Assembly: GCA_030849065.1 (NCBI GenBank)
Contig: JASAON010001539.1
Coordinates: 1 to 49,779 of the forward strand
Length of the DNA: 49,779 nt
Source of the DNA: Jaenimonas drosophilae
Taxonomy: Eukaryota; Euglenozoa; Kinetoplastea; Trypanosomatida; Trypanosomatidae
Direction of reading: 5' to 3'
Below the pieces are notes generated by a model, which worked only from the letters and a program-made list of their open reading frames with translations, made no database searches and was not told the DNA's origin. This document shows positions 46,664 through 49,779 of the stretch, piece after piece (positions within the stretch are counted from its first letter, which is position 1; each line of letters starts with the position of its first letter). The position numbers and the translations under genes are program-made.

Positions 46664-49600
46664 ATGTCCACCCCCTCGCTGCATGTATCTCTAGAGTGTG
46701 TGGCAGTACAGGCGGATGAGCAGCAGCTTGAGGAGCATGACATATCGCACGTTCAGTGCGTCTTTCATGCCTATCGCAGTAGCCACCTCCTCCTCCCGTC
46801 GGGGGATGCGGCGATGGTGATGGAGCCCACCTTTCCCTACCCCGATGGCATCTCCGCCCTCCCACTTCGTCTCCCCGATGTGGAGGATGAATCCAAGGTT
46901 CGTACCGTGTATGTGGCCGATGGAGGTGTTGCAGCCCTGCTGCCCATCAACACCGTCCTTCAAGATGGCATCCACCTACAGATTCGTGAAGAGCTGTCGG
47001 TCCAGGTACCTGTCCTCACTTCTCCCCTCAACACGGCAGAGCTGTCGGGGCCGATGGCCACCCCCCTCACGCAGGCAGGGGCACAACAACCGCTGCGGGA
47101 GTACCACTTTCCGTGTGGCAGCCCACCGAACATCACCGACGTCATATCACCGAACCCGACCAACGCAGACTTTGGGGCAGCGGCAGAGATGATGGAGGTG
47201 GATGCAGCCCACAACAACGACGACAACAACCACACTACATACTACTACTATCTCTTTTGTGCCACAAGCCTCTCCAACTCCGCCTTGATGAGCACCGCCA
47301 CCTCACGCACAAGCAGCATCGCCTCTGCGGAGGAGGCTGAGGCCAAGTGGGGGAAAGGCTCCTTCGCCCTCGGCCTGCGTGCGCAGTGGAGCGGCTTCCT
47401 GGTGATGGATGATATGCACGCACCAACGTGGAGTGCTGGCACCGCCGTGAGCATGGTGATGCGCCTGGATCCGCTGCCCGTCTGCGATGCCGAAGCCGCC
47501 CATCCAATAGCCAAGGCCGAGGCCGAGGCTCTCACCACACAAGGGATGGACCTCCGCTGCCGCGTGGAGATGCGGCCGGCGATGGCCCTGCACGACCCCG
47601 TCGATGGTGCCACCATCACCATGGGCTCCAACAAGGATTCGCAGAGCAGCACCGTGTTGCCACAGCCCCGCTCCATCTTGCTAAAGTCCGTCAGCAGCTT
47701 CAGCAGCCAAAAACAGCGCATCACGTTTCACACCGACGATGATGCGAAGGAAGGGAATGCCGCCAGGAGTCGCAACTCGTCTCTCTCCATGACCATCACC
47801 TCGAGCACCTTGGGCTCCTCCACCATCACCACATCCTGCTCCACCAGCTCCTTGGATGAGGAGGTGGCGGCGCTGATTGAGGAGGTGGGGCCATCAACGG
47901 AGGTGTTGGCCGCAACTACAACAACGGGTGCGGCCGTGCCCGACCCGCCATCCCCGCGCTCCGTATCGCGCTACCGGACGAGCTCCGGCCCGCGATTCTC
48001 ATCTGTTGTGGTGGACGTGGATGTCTCCGAGAGTAGGCCGCCAGAGTCCGAGGCACCCCACATCCTCCATGATGATGATGATGATGATGGCGCACAGTCC
48101 CTCCTCCATCGACGAGTATCGAGCCTCACCAACTCCGGCCGAAGTTTGCCATCGATGCCGCCCCTCAACCCCCAGCTCCTCCAGCAGGGTCTCAGCGGGC
48201 GTGAGTCCGTTACTTCGGACCCACCCGTGTTGATGGGCACGCAACATCCCGCGGAGGAGGTGCAGCAGCTGCCACCCATTGTGGTGGCTGGGCTCTCATC
48301 ACCGCCAGCGAGCACCTCCGTCGTGGCGAGCAATACGCTGCCCACACTTATCGCGGAGGAAGTGGCTCCCGCTGTCGTTCAGCCACCACCATCCGCCGAT
48401 GCAACACCGCTTCCGGTGAATGCGGTTGTGGCGGAGCGTGTTGATGCCCCAGCACATTCTGTGGCGGTGGTGAGCCTCGATGGCAGTTTGGAGAGCGATA
48501 GCGACCCGCTCCCCATCCAGCGGGAGCTCCGCTTCTCGAGCGTGGAGGAATCGCCAGGCTCACAGGTACGCAGCAGCAAGAGCAGCACCACACCCATGAA
48601 GGTGCCAACTCCACCCAAGGGAGAACACCAAGAAGCAGATGCAAAGAAGGAGCCACAACAACAACAACAACCCCATGAGCATCGTAGGCACTCACTCCGT
48701 CGGCGAAGCTCAGCCGCCTTCCTCGAGGCCTCTGCCTCCATCCTCAGCCACGCACGCAGTGATGGAGGTGAGGAGTACGGATACTCTTACTACTCCTACT
48801 CAAGCTCGAGCTCCTCCTCGCAACATCGCGCCGCCCTCGTCGGCACCAGCGACCGCACCCCACCAGAGGATGGCAGCAGCGATCGCACCTTCACCCCATC
48901 ACCGGAGAGTAGCTGCCCCTCGATGCATCCAGCCGCCTCCTCCGTCTTCCCCAACATTGGCGAGCAGCTGGACTTGTGCAGCGCATCGGCCGAAATCTCT
49001 GCGCAGATGATGTCGGCCATCGCCTCCTCCACCCCCTTCACCTCCACTCCACCACCACACCAAGAAACGCTCACGGTGGATGTTGATCGGCGTACATCGC
49101 AACAGCCATCGCTATCCTATACCTCCCCTTTGCTCGATGATGATGAGGATGGATATGATGCTTCACACCCACGAGGACGGCGACGAAGCGGCAACAACAT
49201 GGTGGGCACCTCGTCCATCAGCCAACACAACAACAACAACAAGAGTGATGCGGAGAGATCCCCAACGACAGAGACAATGACGGCCACCGCACCGCCCACA
49301 GCCCGACGCCTCTCTGAAGATAATACAGACGCCTTGGAGAGCTTCCTCTCGGCACCACACGGAGCCACCACACCGCCCCACATCGTCTCTCTCCCACTCA
49401 CCAGCCAAGCTGCTCCTCTGCTCCACGCCAACACCAACACCAGCAGCACCAGCAGCTCATCCTACTCCCACTCCAACACCTCCTCCCCACAAACAAGCTC
49501 GAGCGCCTACGTTGGTGAATCTGCCACCATGGACAGCTACTCCATCCTACCGCAGAGCAGCTTGTGCCTCACGGAGGAAAATGTGGGCCTCACTGCCTTT

Positions 49601-49779
49601 GAGATTCAGCGGCCCAAGGCGTGGAGTGGGGTACGAACCTTCGTGAGCTCCGCCACCATTGGCGGGCGGCATGTCATGCACTCCGTCGAGGGCTGCCCAC
49701 ACGTGGCGCGAACGTCGTCCTCGTCGCGACGTCGAGGTGGTGCAACACCACGACGTACGGTGCATTTTGAGGAGCTCCA
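46664..49779 (+). CDS. Large Ser-rich protein of unknown function, 3' end beyond window
   Basis: The frame is open from an ATG at 46664 to the last base, 1038 complete codons without a stop, so the gene is cut by the window edge. The first 110 residues look ordered (MSTPSLHVSLECVAVQADEQ, and later RTVYVADGGVAALLPINTVL); the rest is mostly disordered and rich in Ser, Thr, Pro and acidic runs (six Asp at about 470), with poly-Gln near 665 and poly-Asn near 858. The frame is unusually poor in alternatives, and its codon pattern matches other genes here. Two short patches, SQKQRITFHTDDD and RRTVHFEEL at the window end, resemble PP1-docking RVxF motifs. The start is uncertain: the only AG after the main pyrimidine tract is at 46693-46694, which would move the start to the in-frame ATG at 46814. 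Confidence 0.75.
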   Translation, partial: MSTPSLHVSLECVAVQADEQQLEEHDISHVQCVFHAYRSSHLLLPSGDAAMVMEPTFPYPDGISALPLRLPDVEDESKVRTVYVADGGVAALLPINTVLQDGIHLQIREELSVQVPVLTSPLNTAELSGPMATPLTQAGAQQPLREYHFPCGSPPNITDVISPNPTNADFGAAAEMMEVDAAHNNDDNNHTTYYYYLFCATSLSNSALMSTATSRTSSIASAEEAEAKWGKGSFALGLRAQWSGFLVMDDMHAPTWSAGTAVSMVMRLDPLPVCDAEAAHPIAKAEAEALTTQGMDLRCRVEMRPAMALHDPVDGATITMGSNKDSQSSTVLPQPRSILLKSVSSFSSQKQRITFHTDDDAKEGNAARSRNSSLSMTITSSTLGSSTITTSCSTSSLDEEVAALIEEVGPSTEVLAATTTTGAAVPDPPSPRSVSRYRTSSGPRFSSVVVDVDVSESRPPESEAPHILHDDDDDDGAQSLLHRRVSSLTNSGRSLPSMPPLNPQLLQQGLSGRESVTSDPPVLMGTQHPAEEVQQLPPIVVAGLSSPPASTSVVASNTLPTLIAEEVAPAVVQPPPSADATPLPVNAVVAERVDAPAHSVAVVSLDGSLESDSDPLPIQRELRFSSVEESPGSQVRSSKSSTTPMKVPTPPKGEHQEADAKKEPQQQQQPHEHRRHSLRRRSSAAFLEASASILSHARSDGGEEYGYSYYSYSSSSSSSQHRAALVGTSDRTPPEDGSSDRTFTPSPESSCPSMHPAASSVFPNIGEQLDLCSASAEISAQMMSAIASSTPFTSTPPPHQETLTVDVDRRTSQQPSLSYTSPLLDDDEDGYDASHPRGRRRSGNNMVGTSSISQHNNNNKSDAERSPTTETMTATAPPTARRLSEDNTDALESFLSAPHGATTPPHIVSLPLTSQAAPLLHANTNTSSTSSSSYSHSNTSSPQTSSSAYVGESATMDSYSILPQSSLCLTEENVGLTAFEIQRPKAWSGVRTFVSSATIGGRHVMHSVEGCPHVARTSSSSRRRGGATPRRTVHFEEL

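Overview
The window is nuclear DNA from a kinetoplastid protist, most likely a trypanosomatid. All 22 genes I accept lie on the + strand, have no recognisable introns, and are separated by spacers of roughly 180-800 bp. Most spacers contain a polypyrimidine tract followed by an AG a short way upstream of the next ATG, as expected for spliced-leader trans-splicing within one polycistronic array. The ATP synthase beta, eS25, RPB10 and PP2A genes are ordinary eukaryotic orthologues, and ATP synthase beta is very close to the trypanosome protein. I saw no tRNA, rRNA, CRISPR or bacterial-type element.

Layout: (1) 196-3039, a divergent RNase III-domain protein that may be Dicer-like. It is followed by an unusually long non-coding spacer (3040-5005) holding three diverged hairpin repeats with compensated stem changes and a 131-bp tandem duplication. 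(2) 5006-15277, housekeeping and regulatory genes: PP2A catalytic subunit, RPB10, a PPP4R2-like protein, a PRP38-like splicing factor, NPL4, a cullin and a BSD-domain protein. (3) 15593-24336, two adjacent large proteins, each built like Mios, the GATOR2/SEA subunit of the TORC1 nutrient-sensing pathway. (4) 24597-35637, a large PPR-like protein, a CCCH zinc-finger protein with a Cdc123-like region, a UTP4-like beta-propeller protein and a complete DNA cytosine-5 methyltransferase. (5) 35831-39928, eS25, ATP synthase beta (with one ambiguous, apparently inserted codon) and an LMBR1-family membrane protein. (6) 40311-46663, alpha-tubulin acetyltransferase, a low-complexity protein sharing its extreme C-terminal peptide, a SUKH (Smi1/Knr4) protein and a small single-membrane-span protein with highly-expressed-type codon use. 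(7) 46664 to the window end, a Ser-rich reading frame of about 1038 codons that runs off the edge.

Kinetoplastid arrays are not functional operons, so neighbours need not share a job. The points of most interest are the tandem Mios-like pair, the hairpin family next to an RNase III-like gene, the CCCH/Cdc123-like fusion, the shared C-terminal peptide of the tubulin acetyltransferase and its neighbour, and the intact DNMT. Family assignments rest on motifs read by eye; no database search was possible.
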